64,000 bases of DNA, from positions 1,364,001 through 1,428,000 of the forward strand of contig NZ_CP060007.1 in NCBI RefSeq assembly GCF_014168535.1. The letters are read 5' to 3'. The notes below the pieces were generated by a model, which saw only the letters and a list, made by a program, of their open reading frames with translations, did not search any database and was not told where the DNA came from. Below, piece after piece: positions 18,753 through 27,675 of the stretch. Positions within the stretch are counted from its first letter, which is position 1, and every line of letters begins with the position of its first letter. The translations under genes were made by a program, and so were the position numbers. Source of the stretch: Lacibacter sediminis (GTDB taxonomy: Bacteria; Bacteroidota; Bacteroidia; Chitinophagales; Chitinophagaceae).

Positions 18753-18782
18753 TTATAAACAACTGTTAGGCGTTTTGCGCCT

Positions 18783-18790
18783 TATATTTG
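18783..18790 (+). promoter_or_regulatory. cysD promoter -7 box
   Basis: TATATTTG fits TAnnTTTG exactly. No good TTTG stands 18-21 bases upstream, so an activator may be needed. The operator at 18801 would cover the start of transcription. Confidence 0.5.
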
Positions 18791-18800
18791 CAATCATATA

Positions 18801-18821
18801 ACCCTACTCAGTAGGTAGGAT
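18801..18821 (+). promoter_or_regulatory. Sulfur-regulon operator, site 1 (cysD)
   Basis: ACCCTAC-N7-GTAGGAT followed by AATA. The same 21-base layout occurs at 21097 and 27661, each time just before a sulfur-island gene. It lies 12 bases upstream of the cysD ATG. Confidence 0.65.
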
Positions 18822-18833
18822 AATAAGCAGATC

Positions 18834-19742
18834 ATGAGTCAATATCATTTAAATTATTTAGAGCAATTGGAAGCGGAGAGCATTCAGATCTTCCGTGAGG
18901 TGGCGGCACAGTTTGAAAAACCGGCCCTTTTATTCAGCGGTGGAAAAGATTCTATCGTGATGGTTCATTTGGCAAAGAAGGCGTTTGCTCCCGGCAAGAT
19001 TCCTTTCCCTTTAGTGCATATTGATACGGGACATAATTTCCCTGAAGCGTTGGAGTTCCGTGATTGGTTAGCGAGCCAGGTTGGCGCTACATTGGTAGTG
19101 CGTAAAGTGGAAGATACCATTAAGCAACGCAGCTTAACTGAGCCAAAAGGAAAATTCCCCAGCCGTAACTGGTTACAAACTTATACGTTGCTCGATACCA
19201 TTGAAGAGTTTGCATTTGATGCATGTATTGGTGGCGCCCGCAGAGATGAAGAAAAGGCCCGTGCAAAAGAGCGCATTTTTTCTGTGCGTGATGAGTTTGG
19301 TCAATGGAACCCCAAACTGCAACGTCCTGAATTGTGGAATATCTACAACGGTCGTATTCACAAAGGTGAAAACGTTCGTGTATTCCCGATCAGTAACTGG
19401 ACAGAGTTAGATATCTGGAATTATATCCGCAGTGAAAAGATTGATCTGCCTTCTATTTATTTCGCACACGACCGTGAAGTGATTGAACATGAAGGACAAT
19501 TGGTAGCGATGAGTGAGCATGTGCAAACAACTGCTGAAGATAAGATCATCACCAAGCGTGTGCGTTATCGTACTGTTGGTGATATGACCTGTACGGCAGC
19601 TGTTGAATCAACTGCTTCAAACTTAGATGAAGTAATTGAAGAGATCATTGCAACACGCATCAGCGAACGTGGTGAAACACGTATCGATGATAAGGTTACC
19701 GAAGCTGCAATGGAAGACAGGAAAAAGAATGGATATTTCTAA
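18834..19742 (+). CDS. cysD: Sulfate adenylyltransferase subunit 2
   Basis: A 302-residue protein, the family's normal length. It is the catalytic ATP-pyrophosphatase-fold subunit that forms APS from sulfate and ATP in the cytosol, working with the GTPase CysN. The PP-loop SGGKDS is at 35-40. GGARRDEEKARAKER and the C-terminal DDKVTEAAMEDRKKNGYF, both typical of CysD, are present. It opens a new transcription unit with its own -7 box and operator; cysN follows after 83 bases without a visible terminator. Confidence 0.96.
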   Translation: MSQYHLNYLEQLEAESIQIFREVAAQFEKPALLFSGGKDSIVMVHLAKKAFAPGKIPFPLVHIDTGHNFPEALEFRDWLASQVGATLVVRKVEDTIKQRSLTEPKGKFPSRNWLQTYTLLDTIEEFAFDACIGGARRDEEKARAKERIFSVRDEFGQWNPKLQRPELWNIYNGRIHKGENVRVFPISNWTELDIWNYIRSEKIDLPSIYFAHDREVIEHEGQLVAMSEHVQTTAEDKIITKRVRYRTVGDMTCTAAVESTASNLDEVIEEIIATRISERGETRIDDKVTEAAMEDRKKNGYF

Positions 19743-19825
19743 AAGCGAGAGGTGAGTAGGAAGTGGCAAGTATCTATTCACCATTGACCATACACAATTT
19801 TTGATTTAAACTTTTTTAAGATAAC

Positions 19826-21067
19826 ATGGACTTATTACGTTTTATAACCGCAGGTAGTGTAGATGATGGCAAAAGCACATTGATCGGTCGTTTGCTGTAC
19901 GACAGCAAAAACATTCTCATCGATCAACTGGAAGCGTTGGAAAAATCAACCAAGAACCGCACAGATGGTTCAGTTGATCTGGCGTTGTTGACAGATGGTC
20001 TGCGTGCAGAAAGAGAACAAGGTATCACTATTGATGTGGCCTACCGTTATTTCACAACACCAAAGCGTAAGTTCATTATTGCTGATGCTCCGGGACATGT
20101 GCAATACACAAGAAACATGATCACGGGTGCAAGTAATGCCAACCTCATTATCATTTTGGTTGATGCAAGACAAGGTGTGGTTGAACAAACACGTCGTCAT
20201 TCCATCATTGCTTCGTTGCTGAAGATCAAACATGTGGTGGTAGCGATCAACAAAATGGATCTGGTTGAATATTCGCAGGATGTGTACAACAACATTGTTA
20301 TTGATTATGCCGATGTAGCACAGCAATTAGGATTGAAAGATGTCACTTATATTCCAATCAGTGCATTGAATGGCGATAACATCGTAGATAAATCGGAAAC
20401 AATTACATGGTACGATGGTAAACCATTACTTGAGTTTCTTGAAGCCGTTGAAATTGATAACGACATCAATTTAACTGATCCACGTTTCCAGGTGCAGTTA
20501 GTGATTCGTCCGCAAACAGAAGAACTCCATGATTACCGTGGCTATGCCGGCCAGGTAACAAGTGGTATTTACAAAGTGGGCGATAAAGTAACTGTATTGC
20601 CTGCCGGTATTGAAACAACCATCAGTACGTTGGAAGTAGGTGGCAAATCAGTTGATGAAGTATTTGCACCGCAGAGCGTAACCATTCAATTGGCAGATGA
20701 TATTGATATCAGCCGTGGCGATTCAATTGTAAAATCAGACAATCAACCACAAGTAAGCAATGAGCTTGAAGTGATCCTTTGCTGGATGGATGACAAGCCA
20801 TTGATCCCCGGTAACAAGTATTACCTGCAGCATGGCAGCCGTTTGGTACGTTCTGTTGTAAAGCAGGTAGAATATAAATTGGATGTAAACAGTTTGCAGC
20901 AGCAACCCGTTGAAGGAAATGTGAAATTGAACGAAGTGGTAAAAGCTGTGATCAAAACGGCTTCACCGGTTGTGTTTGATTCTTACGGTAAGCTTAGTGA
21001 AAACGGAAACGCCGTCCTGATCGATGAAACAAGCAACAGCACTGTGGCGGCAGTTTTAATACAATAA
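19826..21067 (+). CDS. cysN: Sulfate adenylyltransferase subunit 1 (GTPase)
   Basis: A 413-residue EF-Tu-like GTPase whose GTP hydrolysis drives APS formation by CysD. G1 is GSVDDGKS (10-17), G3 DAPGH (87-91) and G4 NKMD (near 143). Two beta-barrel domains follow. It is shorter than the roughly 475-residue E. coli CysN and has no fused APS kinase (CysC) domain, fitting the APS-type reductase CysH. The gene ends at a strong hairpin terminator that overlaps its stop codon. Confidence 0.95.
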   Translation: MDLLRFITAGSVDDGKSTLIGRLLYDSKNILIDQLEALEKSTKNRTDGSVDLALLTDGLRAEREQGITIDVAYRYFTTPKRKFIIADAPGHVQYTRNMITGASNANLIIILVDARQGVVEQTRRHSIIASLLKIKHVVVAINKMDLVEYSQDVYNNIVIDYADVAQQLGLKDVTYIPISALNGDNIVDKSETITWYDGKPLLEFLEAVEIDNDINLTDPRFQVQLVIRPQTEELHDYRGYAGQVTSGIYKVGDKVTVLPAGIETTISTLEVGGKSVDEVFAPQSVTIQLADDIDISRGDSIVKSDNQPQVSNELEVILCWMDDKPLIPGNKYYLQHGSRLVRSVVKQVEYKLDVNSLQQQPVEGNVKLNEVVKAVIKTASPVVFDSYGKLSENGNAVLIDETSNSTVAAVLIQ

Positions 21068-21086
21068 AAAACCGAAAGGTTTTTTT
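21067..21086 (+). terminator. Intrinsic terminator after cysN
   Basis: AAAAACC-GAAA-GGTTTTTTT: a short A/T-rich stem with a GAAA tetraloop and a T-run, starting at the last base of the cysN stop codon. Confidence 0.7.
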
Positions 21087-21096
21087 ATGATCAAAA

Positions 21097-21117
21097 ACTC
21101 TACTCGCAGAGTAGAAT
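21097..21117 (+). promoter_or_regulatory. Sulfur-regulon operator, site 2 (cobA)
   Basis: ACTCTAC-N7-GTAGAAT followed by AATA. It is the most symmetric of the three sites (ACTCTACT-CGCAG-AGTAGAAT) and lies 19 bases before the cobA ATG. No clear -7 box was found nearby. Confidence 0.65.
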
Positions 21118-21136
21118 AATAAAACAAAGAAACGAC

Positions 21137-21946
21137 ATGTCAAACCAACTTCATACAACAAGCGGCAAAGTGATCATTGCAGGAGCAGGTCCCGGAGATG
21201 CAGATCTCATTACCGTGAAACTGCAGCAACGTCTGGCAGAAGCAGATGTAATTATTGTTGATCGACTGGTAAATCCAGAGATCACTGATTTGTATGCACG
21301 GCCTGATGCGTTGGTATTGATGACCGGTAAGCAAGGTTATCATGACGGATCTGTTGCGCAGGAAGATATTAATAAGTTGTTGGTTGGTCATGCAAGGAAT
21401 GGTAAGACAGTTTTGCGTTTGAAAGGTGGTGATGTGGCTTTCTTCAGCAATGTGCTGGATGAGTTACAAAGTCTACAGGAAGCGGAAATTCCGTTTGAAA
21501 TTATTCCCGGCATCACGGCTGCTTCAGGTGCATCGGCTTATGCAGGTATTCCGTTAACAGCAAGAGGTTATGCCAAAGCGGTTCAGTTCATCACATTTAA
21601 TCCTTGTAGTTTTTACAGCCGTGATCAATGGAAAGCATGGGCAACATCAACCGATACATTGGTGTTTTATATGGCTGCACGTAACCTCGAAGGTTTAACG
21701 GAGTTGCTGTTGCGTCATTCTAAAAAACCAAACACGCCGCTTGCGGTTATTGAGCAGGCCACAACAGAATTTCAACAAGTCCATATAACAACAGTTAGCA
21801 ATTGCGCCATCGATTTTGCTGATAAGAAGTTCAGTTCACCTTCACTGGTCATTATTGGAGATGTGGTGAAGTTGCATGAACAATTCAATTGGTACGAGGC
21901 CAGCAAAGCTGGTTCTGTTTTTCACGAATTAGTGACTGTTAAATAA
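21137..21946 (+). CDS. cobA: Uroporphyrinogen-III C-methyltransferase (siroheme branch)
   Basis: A 269-residue SAM-dependent tetrapyrrole methylase that converts uroporphyrinogen III to precorrin-2, first step to siroheme. Visible motifs are GAGPGDADLI (near 16-25), LKGGDVAFF and PGITAASGASAYAGIPLT. It is a single-domain SUMT without the CysG N-terminal half; that half is encoded separately at 26128, fused to an exporter. The gene starts the reductase operon: the flavoprotein gene begins 8 bases after its stop. It supplies siroheme for the sulfite reductase encoded downstream. Confidence 0.93.
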   Translation: MSNQLHTTSGKVIIAGAGPGDADLITVKLQQRLAEADVIIVDRLVNPEITDLYARPDALVLMTGKQGYHDGSVAQEDINKLLVGHARNGKTVLRLKGGDVAFFSNVLDELQSLQEAEIPFEIIPGITAASGASAYAGIPLTARGYAKAVQFITFNPCSFYSRDQWKAWATSTDTLVFYMAARNLEGLTELLLRHSKKPNTPLAVIEQATTEFQQVHITTVSNCAIDFADKKFSSPSLVIIGDVVKLHEQFNWYEASKAGSVFHELVTVK

Positions 21947-21954
21947 AGTATTCT

Positions 21955-23673
21955 ATGATTGGCGATTTACGATTAAAGAAATTACACGAGTTTTTTGAAG
22001 GTTATTCCAAAGAAGAATTGATTTGGGTGAATGGTTATTTGTCAGGCCTTGTAAGCAATGGCAAGGTGAATGGGAATGCTGATACAAATGGCCAGGATCA
22101 TAAAGCAGTGTCAACAAAAAAGATCACACTTGCTTTTGGCACTGAAACAGGCAATTCAAAAAAACTGGCTACACAACTTGCTGCAGCCGGTAAGAAACAT
22201 GGTGTAATTGTAAAGCTTACTGATCTCAGCCAATACCGTGTTGCTGATCTTCCAAAAGAAGAATTCTTTTTTGTGGTGATCAGTACACAGGGCGAAGGTG
22301 AACCACCAATACCCGCCAAAAAGTTTTACGATTATATTCATGAAAATGAATTGTCGCTTCCAAATTTAAAATTCAGTGTGTTGGCATTGGGCGACACGTC
22401 TTACCCGATGTTTTGCAAAACAGGTGAAGATGTTGATGCACGCTTTAAAGCATTTGGCGCAAAAGAAGTAGTGCCTATTCAGAAATGTGATGTGGATTAT
22501 GAAGAAGATGCACAAGCATGGTTCAATAAAGTATTACAGGTTGTAGAAAATCAAACCGCAGTTGCTACAGCTGTTGTTGAACCTGCGGCTGCTGTTAAAA
22601 AACCAACAGGAAAAAAACATTACCACGGTACTATTCTGACGAATATTAATTTAAACGATCGTGGTTCAAGAAAAGCAACCTATCATATTGAAATCGGAAC
22701 GGATGAACCGATTGCATATGAACCAGGCGATACAATTGGCATTGTTCCAAATAACAGAGCCGATGTAGTAGATCGTATTTTATCACTCACAGGTATTGCT
22801 GCTGATAAAGTGATTGTAACCGCAAAATCAGAAGGAACAGTAAAAGAATTGTTGTTGCATAATCTGAATATCTGTTACCTGTTGACATCAACAATCAAAA
22901 AATACGCAACGCTTACTCAACAGGAAATTCCTGATACAAGAATGGATCTTGTTGATCTCTTGCGTATTTATCCTGTAAAAGATGCAGCTCAGTTTGAAGA
23001 TGTGGTGAAAATATTAATGCCGATTGCACCACGTTTGTATTCGGTGTCTTCTTCACCAGCAGCGCATGGTGAAAATGAAATTCATATCACGGTAGCGAAG
23101 AATGCATTTTTATCACAGGATGAACAACGTTGGGGTTTGTGCAGCGAGTTTCTCGGTGATTTGCCGGTAGGTTCGCCAATTACATTCTATGTGCACAAGG
23201 ATAAAAATTTCAAATTACCTGCTGCTGATAAAGATGTGATCATGATCGGCCCCGGTACTGGTGTAGCTCCTTTCCGATCGTTCCTTGCAGAAAGGGATGC
23301 AACCGGAGCAAACGGAAGAAACTGGTTCTTCTTTGGTGAGCAACATTTCACAACTGATTTTCTCTACCAAACAGAAATGCAGAATTATGTGGAGACAGGT
23401 GTGTTGACGAATATCAGTCTTGCTTTTTCAAGAGATCAGCAGGAGAAAGTATATGTGCAGCATCGCATCAAAGAAAAGGCTGCTGAGTTTTTTCAATGGA
23501 TCGATGGTGGTGCCTCTGTTTACATCAGCGGTACAAAAGATCCGATGAGTAAAGATGTGGAGAAAACATTGTTGCAAGTGATCCAGGATCACGGAAAGAA
23601 AACAAGTGAAGAGGCACACCAATACCTGGAGCAATTGAAGAAAGAAGGAAGGTATGAAAAGGATGTATATTGA
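21955..23673 (+). CDS. cysJ: Sulfite reductase flavoprotein (CysJ-like diflavin reductase)
   Basis: A 572-residue diflavin reductase that passes electrons from NADPH to the siroheme subunit. After a short N-terminal helix region, a flavodoxin domain (about 56-200, FGTETGNSKK) is followed by an Ala/Val/Pro-rich linker (about 205-222). FAD and NADPH domains follow, with RLYSVSSSP, GLCSEFLGDL and GPGTGVAPFRSFLAERDA. It ends in YEKDVY, the usual CysJ end. It is encoded between cobA and the hemoprotein, so the partner is plain. The N-terminal 55 residues before the flavodoxin domain are of unknown role. Confidence 0.93.
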   Translation: MIGDLRLKKLHEFFEGYSKEELIWVNGYLSGLVSNGKVNGNADTNGQDHKAVSTKKITLAFGTETGNSKKLATQLAAAGKKHGVIVKLTDLSQYRVADLPKEEFFFVVISTQGEGEPPIPAKKFYDYIHENELSLPNLKFSVLALGDTSYPMFCKTGEDVDARFKAFGAKEVVPIQKCDVDYEEDAQAWFNKVLQVVENQTAVATAVVEPAAAVKKPTGKKHYHGTILTNINLNDRGSRKATYHIEIGTDEPIAYEPGDTIGIVPNNRADVVDRILSLTGIAADKVIVTAKSEGTVKELLLHNLNICYLLTSTIKKYATLTQQEIPDTRMDLVDLLRIYPVKDAAQFEDVVKILMPIAPRLYSVSSSPAAHGENEIHITVAKNAFLSQDEQRWGLCSEFLGDLPVGSPITFYVHKDKNFKLPAADKDVIMIGPGTGVAPFRSFLAERDATGANGRNWFFFGEQHFTTDFLYQTEMQNYVETGVLTNISLAFSRDQQEKVYVQHRIKEKAAEFFQWIDGGASVYISGTKDPMSKDVEKTLLQVIQDHGKKTSEEAHQYLEQLKKEGRYEKDVY

Positions 23674-23697
23674 TGATGATTAACGAACGGAACGCAC

Positions 23698-23713
23698 AAG
23701 TGAGTGACACAAC
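23698..23713 (+). repeat. Dispersed 15-bp repeat, copy near the reductase genes
   Basis: AGTGAGTGACACAAC occurs here and at 15624-15638; an inverted copy with one mismatch is at 15563-15578. All copies are intergenic within the sulfur island. Confidence 0.6.
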
Positions 23714-23776
23714 GATGTGGCCATGAAAAACAAAAGCTGACAACAAAATAATAATCGTATTAAGTTATACACTGAA

Positions 23777-25459
23777 ATGGCGGATCAAGTAAAAAATAAA
23801 GAGAAGGTAGCATTGTCACCAGTTGAACGGATCAAAACTGCAAGTGAAGGTTTGAGAGGAACGTTGAAAGAAAGTTTAACGAACCAACTCACAGGGGCAT
23901 TGTATGAAGATGATCAATCGCTCATCAAGTTTCATGGCATGTACCAACAGGATGATCGTGACAGGAGAGAAGAGCGGACTGCAAAAAAACTGGAATGGTT
24001 GTTTTCGTATATGATCCGTTTGCGTTTGCCCGGCGGTTTTTTATCACCTGAACAATGGGTGGCGCTGCATGAAGTGGCAGGTGAACATTCAACAGGAACG
24101 ATCAAAATCACTACTCGTCAAACAGTGCAGTTGCATGGTATTTTAAAATCGCATATCAAACCAACTATTTCTGATTTCAATATTGCAAAGCTCGATTCTA
24201 TTGCAGCTTGCGGTGATGTGAACCGTAACGTTACCTGCAGTGCACATCCGAACGAATCAGCAATTCATGAAGAGGTATTTGCTTTTGCTGATAAGATCAG
24301 TGTAATGGCATTGCCAAAAACAAGATCGTATTACGAAATATGGCTTGATGAAGAAAAGCTGGTGGAGAAAACAGAAGACGATCCATTATACCAGGATCGT
24401 TACTTGCCACGTAAGTTCAAGATCGGTATTGCTATTCCGCCAAATAATGATGTGGATGTGTTAACGAATGATGTTGGTCTTATTGCTGTGATAGAAAATA
24501 ATAAACTCATTGGTTTCAATATTGCTGCAGGTGGTGGTTTAAGTTCAACACATGGTAACCCGAACACCTATGCTCGTTTGGCAACGGTATTGGGTTTTGT
24601 AACTGTTGAGCAAACATTGAAAGCAGTGTACGAAATGATCACGATTCAACGTGACTATGGAAATAGAAGTGATCGTAAGTTGGCCCGTTTGAAATATACC
24701 ATCGATCGTTTAACGGTTGAAGGATTAAAAGAAGAATTGGAAAAACGTTGTGGCTTTGAACTGGGTGAAATAAAACCTTACAGCTTTACTTCACGTAAAG
24801 ATCATTATGGTTGGAAAAAGAATCACCAGGGCAAATGGTATTTCACCTTGTTTGTAGAAAATGGTCGTGTGCTGGATGACGAACAGGTGGCAATGAAAAC
24901 AGCTTTGCTTGAAATTGCAAAAACAGGAAAAGCAAATTTCCGTTTCACAGGTAACCAGAATGTGATCATTTCAGATGTGTTGGAAGCAGATAAACCAGCC
25001 ATTGAAAAATTGTTGAAAGAATTTAAACTGGATGAACATACTGCTAATGCAGGAGCACTTCGTAAGAATGCAATGGCTTGTGTAGCTTTTAATACTTGTC
25101 CGTTGGCGCTAGCAGAAGCACAACGTTATTTACCAACGCTCATTGATAAGATCGAGCCACTGCTTTCCAAGCATGGCTTGCAGGATGATGAAATTATTCT
25201 GCGGATGACCGGTTGCCCTAATGGTTGCGGACGTTCACCCGCTGCAGAGATCGGGTTTGTGGGAACAGCTTATGGTCAGTACAATTTGCATATTGGCGGT
25301 GACAGGGAAGGAGAGCGCTTGAATACAAAATATAAAGACAGTTTGAACGAAGAAGAAATACTAACGACACTTGATGAGTTGTTTGAAGTATATTCAAAAG
25401 AACGCAACAGCGGCGAAACGTTTGGCGATTTTTCACAACGTAAATGGATACTGAATTAA
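23777..25459 (+). CDS. cysI: Sulfite reductase hemoprotein subunit (CysI-like)
   Basis: A 560-residue siroheme/[4Fe-4S] enzyme reducing sulfite to sulfide by six electrons. The cluster cysteines appear as ACVAFNTCPLA (near 434-443) and TGCPNGCG (near 477-484). KNAMACVAFNTC matches NADPH-type CysI rather than nitrite reductases. Two ferredoxin-like half domains and the TGNQNVIISD segment are also visible. It is encoded 103 bases after its flavoprotein partner. A nitrite reductase is the main alternative, but the surrounding genes favour sulfite. Confidence 0.93.
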   Translation: MADQVKNKEKVALSPVERIKTASEGLRGTLKESLTNQLTGALYEDDQSLIKFHGMYQQDDRDRREERTAKKLEWLFSYMIRLRLPGGFLSPEQWVALHEVAGEHSTGTIKITTRQTVQLHGILKSHIKPTISDFNIAKLDSIAACGDVNRNVTCSAHPNESAIHEEVFAFADKISVMALPKTRSYYEIWLDEEKLVEKTEDDPLYQDRYLPRKFKIGIAIPPNNDVDVLTNDVGLIAVIENNKLIGFNIAAGGGLSSTHGNPNTYARLATVLGFVTVEQTLKAVYEMITIQRDYGNRSDRKLARLKYTIDRLTVEGLKEELEKRCGFELGEIKPYSFTSRKDHYGWKKNHQGKWYFTLFVENGRVLDDEQVAMKTALLEIAKTGKANFRFTGNQNVIISDVLEADKPAIEKLLKEFKLDEHTANAGALRKNAMACVAFNTCPLALAEAQRYLPTLIDKIEPLLSKHGLQDDEIILRMTGCPNGCGRSPAAEIGFVGTAYGQYNLHIGGDREGERLNTKYKDSLNEEEILTTLDELFEVYSKERNSGETFGDFSQRKWILN

Positions 25460-25463
25460 TCGC

Positions 25464-26144
25464 TTGAACAAATTGCTTACGATAGGATTAGTTGCGCTTT
25501 CAGCAAGAGCTTACACGCAAACGCCACCTGCTGAGTTGTGGGTGGGTGCAAATGTTACCGTTGCTTTTCAAAATCAGTGGCAATGGCATAATGATGCGGG
25601 CTACAGAACAAACGGTGTAAATCTTATTCCGCATCAATATCTTTATCGTACCGGTATCCGGAAAATATTTTCAACGAAATGGCATGCTGCGGCTGGTGCG
25701 GCTTTTTTTTCAACAAGGATATCGTATAACAAAGCCGATCATGAATTTGGAAATGAATACAGGGCATGGCAGGAAGTAAATCACCAGTATGAATGGAAAA
25801 ATGGTTTCAGTCTCCAGAATCGGTTCAGAGCTGAAGAACGTTTTTTTGAAGAGGTAAGTACGAGGGATGCCTATAAAGCATTAAGATTGCGTTACCGTGT
25901 CGGTCTTACAAAACGGTTTGCAGAAAAATGGACGGTTCAGGTGGCAGATGAGTACATGCGCCAGTTACAGCAGAAGCAATTTTTATATAATCAAAACAGA
26001 ACCTTGGTTTCGTTGGGGCATGATTTAAAAAAACACGTACAATTGCAGGCCGTTTATATCTGGCAGCAACGCCCGACAGGATCACAACATATTTTGGCAC
26101 TCTTATTTCAAAAAACAATCACAGCAGATGGAAACAAGAACTGA
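25464..26144 (+). CDS. DUF2490-like secreted/outer-membrane protein, first copy
   Basis: A 226-residue protein from a TTG start at 25464, five bases after cysI; no ATG alternative preserves the signal peptide MNKLLTIGLVALSARAYTQ. The mature part has the pattern of DUF2490 barrels: PAELWVGANVTVAFQNQW, then RLEER-type strands (QNRFRAEERFF) and a polar C-terminus. It overlaps the next gene by 17 bases, so it belongs to the sulfur operon. A related protein is encoded at 30442 next to the TonB receptor. Its role is unknown; association with an outer-membrane transport step is inference. Confidence 0.75.
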   Translation: MNKLLTIGLVALSARAYTQTPPAELWVGANVTVAFQNQWQWHNDAGYRTNGVNLIPHQYLYRTGIRKIFSTKWHAAAGAAFFSTRISYNKADHEFGNEYRAWQEVNHQYEWKNGFSLQNRFRAEERFFEEVSTRDAYKALRLRYRVGLTKRFAEKWTVQVADEYMRQLQQKQFLYNQNRTLVSLGHDLKKHVQLQAVYIWQQRPTGSQHILALLFQKTITADGNKN

Positions 26145-27615
26145 TGCAGATAAAAAGAACAGGCTCTATCCTGTTTTCCTGAAGCTGGAGGAATTGCGTA
26201 TCCTGCTTGTTGGGGCTGGGAATGTAGGTTTAGAGAAACTGCATTCGTTGCTTGCAAATTCACCGGAAGCAAGCATTACGATCGTAGCTCCAATTGTAAA
26301 AGATGAAGTAAGGAAATTAGTATTTAAGCATCCGGCATCAGTTATCGTTCAACGTGAATTTGAAGCGGCTGATCTTGAAAATAAAGACATTGTTATTCTT
26401 GCAACAGATAATCGAAAACTGCATGAAGAAGTAAGAGTATTGGCAAAAGAAAAAGGTCTGTTAGTGAACGTTGCTGATACACCTGACCTATGCGATTTTT
26501 ATTTAGGCAGCATTGTGCAAAAAGGAAATTTGAAGGTAGCCATATCCACAAACGGTAAATCACCAACGGTTGCCAAGCGGATTAAGGAAGTATTAAATGA
26601 CGCATTGCCTGGTGAACTGGATGAGGTGATCGAGAATCTCCATCATGTAAGAAATAAGTTAAATGGCAATTTTGAATACAAGGTTAAGAAGCTGAATTCT
26701 ATAACCAAAGTGCTGGTTGAAAAAGATCGTATCGGCACCGAGCGTCAGTGGAAAAAAATAGCCACTTATTCATTGATCGCCTTTGCGTTTATGTTGATCG
26801 GTCATTTTATTTTCTCCTACATTCCCTTCGGGCAAATTGCAACTGACACTGTTGCCTGGTACAAGACACTTGATAAGAATTTCCATTGGCTGGTGCTGGC
26901 AGGTTTCCTTGCACAGTTGGTTGATGGTGCATTGGGTATGGGTTATGGTGTTACGAGTGCAACGGTATTATTATCTGCGGGTGTTAGTCCGGCAACAATC
27001 AGCGGAGCTGTGCACACAGCAGAAGTATTTTCAAGTGCAGCATCAGGCTACAGTCACTACAAGTTTGGGAACGTAAATAAAAAATTATTTAAAGCCCTGG
27101 TAATACCGGGTGTCATCGGTGCAATCCTCGGTGCTATTTTGCTTACATGGCTGGGAAATGCAGATGCTGTCTGGTTAAGAGCTGTTCTTGCCTGCTATAC
27201 CATGTTTCTTGGTATCAAGTTTTTGATCAATGCATTTCGTGAACAGCGTCAACAAAAAAAATTTAAACACTATAGCGCACTCGCAGGTGCCGGTGGTTTT
27301 CTCGATTCATTTGGCGGCGGAGGCTGGGGTCCTTTGGTAACTACTACACTCATCAATAAAGGACGTAGCCCGAAGTATGTTATTGGTTCTGTAAGTTTGA
27401 CTGAATTCTTTGTTACACTTGCAAGTGCCTTTACGTTTTTTACATTATTGGGCGTAAGCCATTGGCAGGTAATTGCAGCATTATTGATCGGCGGTTTTGT
27501 TGCAGCTCCCATTGCGGCAAAGCTTACCGGTAAAATGCCAAAGAAAACGGCTTATATTCTTTTAGGTATCCTTGTTATTATCTGGAGTCTCCGGATTTTG
27601 GTAAAAGCCTTTTAG
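26128..27615 (+). CDS. Fusion of precorrin-2 dehydrogenase (CysG N-half) with TauE/SafE-type exporter
   Basis: A 495-residue two-part protein. Residues 1-210 are a siroheme-synthase N-terminal domain: Rossmann motif LLVGAGNVGLEK (26-37), the NVADTPDLCDF block (114-124) and STNGKSPTVAKRIKE. They should oxidise precorrin-2 to sirohydrochlorin and perhaps insert iron. Residues from about 212 form eight or so membrane spans, with the TauE/SafE signature QLVDGALGMGYGVTSATVLL (263-282) and the inverted repeat around GGFLDSFGGGGWGP. TauE/SafE proteins export sulfite or organosulfonates. The join is in one open frame with no sign of frameshift. A terminator overlaps the stop. Confidence 0.9.
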   Translation: METRTDADKKNRLYPVFLKLEELRILLVGAGNVGLEKLHSLLANSPEASITIVAPIVKDEVRKLVFKHPASVIVQREFEAADLENKDIVILATDNRKLHEEVRVLAKEKGLLVNVADTPDLCDFYLGSIVQKGNLKVAISTNGKSPTVAKRIKEVLNDALPGELDEVIENLHHVRNKLNGNFEYKVKKLNSITKVLVEKDRIGTERQWKKIATYSLIAFAFMLIGHFIFSYIPFGQIATDTVAWYKTLDKNFHWLVLAGFLAQLVDGALGMGYGVTSATVLLSAGVSPATISGAVHTAEVFSSAASGYSHYKFGNVNKKLFKALVIPGVIGAILGAILLTWLGNADAVWLRAVLACYTMFLGIKFLINAFREQRQQKKFKHYSALAGAGGFLDSFGGGGWGPLVTTTLINKGRSPKYVIGSVSLTEFFVTLASAFTFFTLLGVSHWQVIAALLIGGFVAAPIAAKLTGKMPKKTAYILLGILVIIWSLRILVKAF

Positions 27616-27625
27616 GCTTTTTTTT
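27604..27625 (+). terminator. Intrinsic terminator ending the reductase operon
   Basis: AAAGCC-TTTTA-GGCTTT followed by TTTTT; it overlaps the stop codon of the fusion gene. Confidence 0.8.
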
Positions 27626-27643
27626 AAAATAAAAGTCTATCTT

Positions 27644-27675
27644 TTTGGTAGATTAATATTACCCTACTAAATTTG
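27644..27675 (+). promoter_or_regulatory. Promoter of the TonB-receptor operon
   Basis: TTTG (27644-27647), 20-base spacer, TAAATTTG (27668-27675): exact consensus. The -7 box lies inside operator site 3, so binding there would block RNA polymerase. Confidence 0.75.

Noticed and set aside
23777..25459. Assimilatory nitrite reductase
   Set aside because: The cluster motifs match CysI-type enzymes and the neighbours are cobA, a CysJ-like flavoprotein and sulfate-activation genes; no nitrate genes are present.
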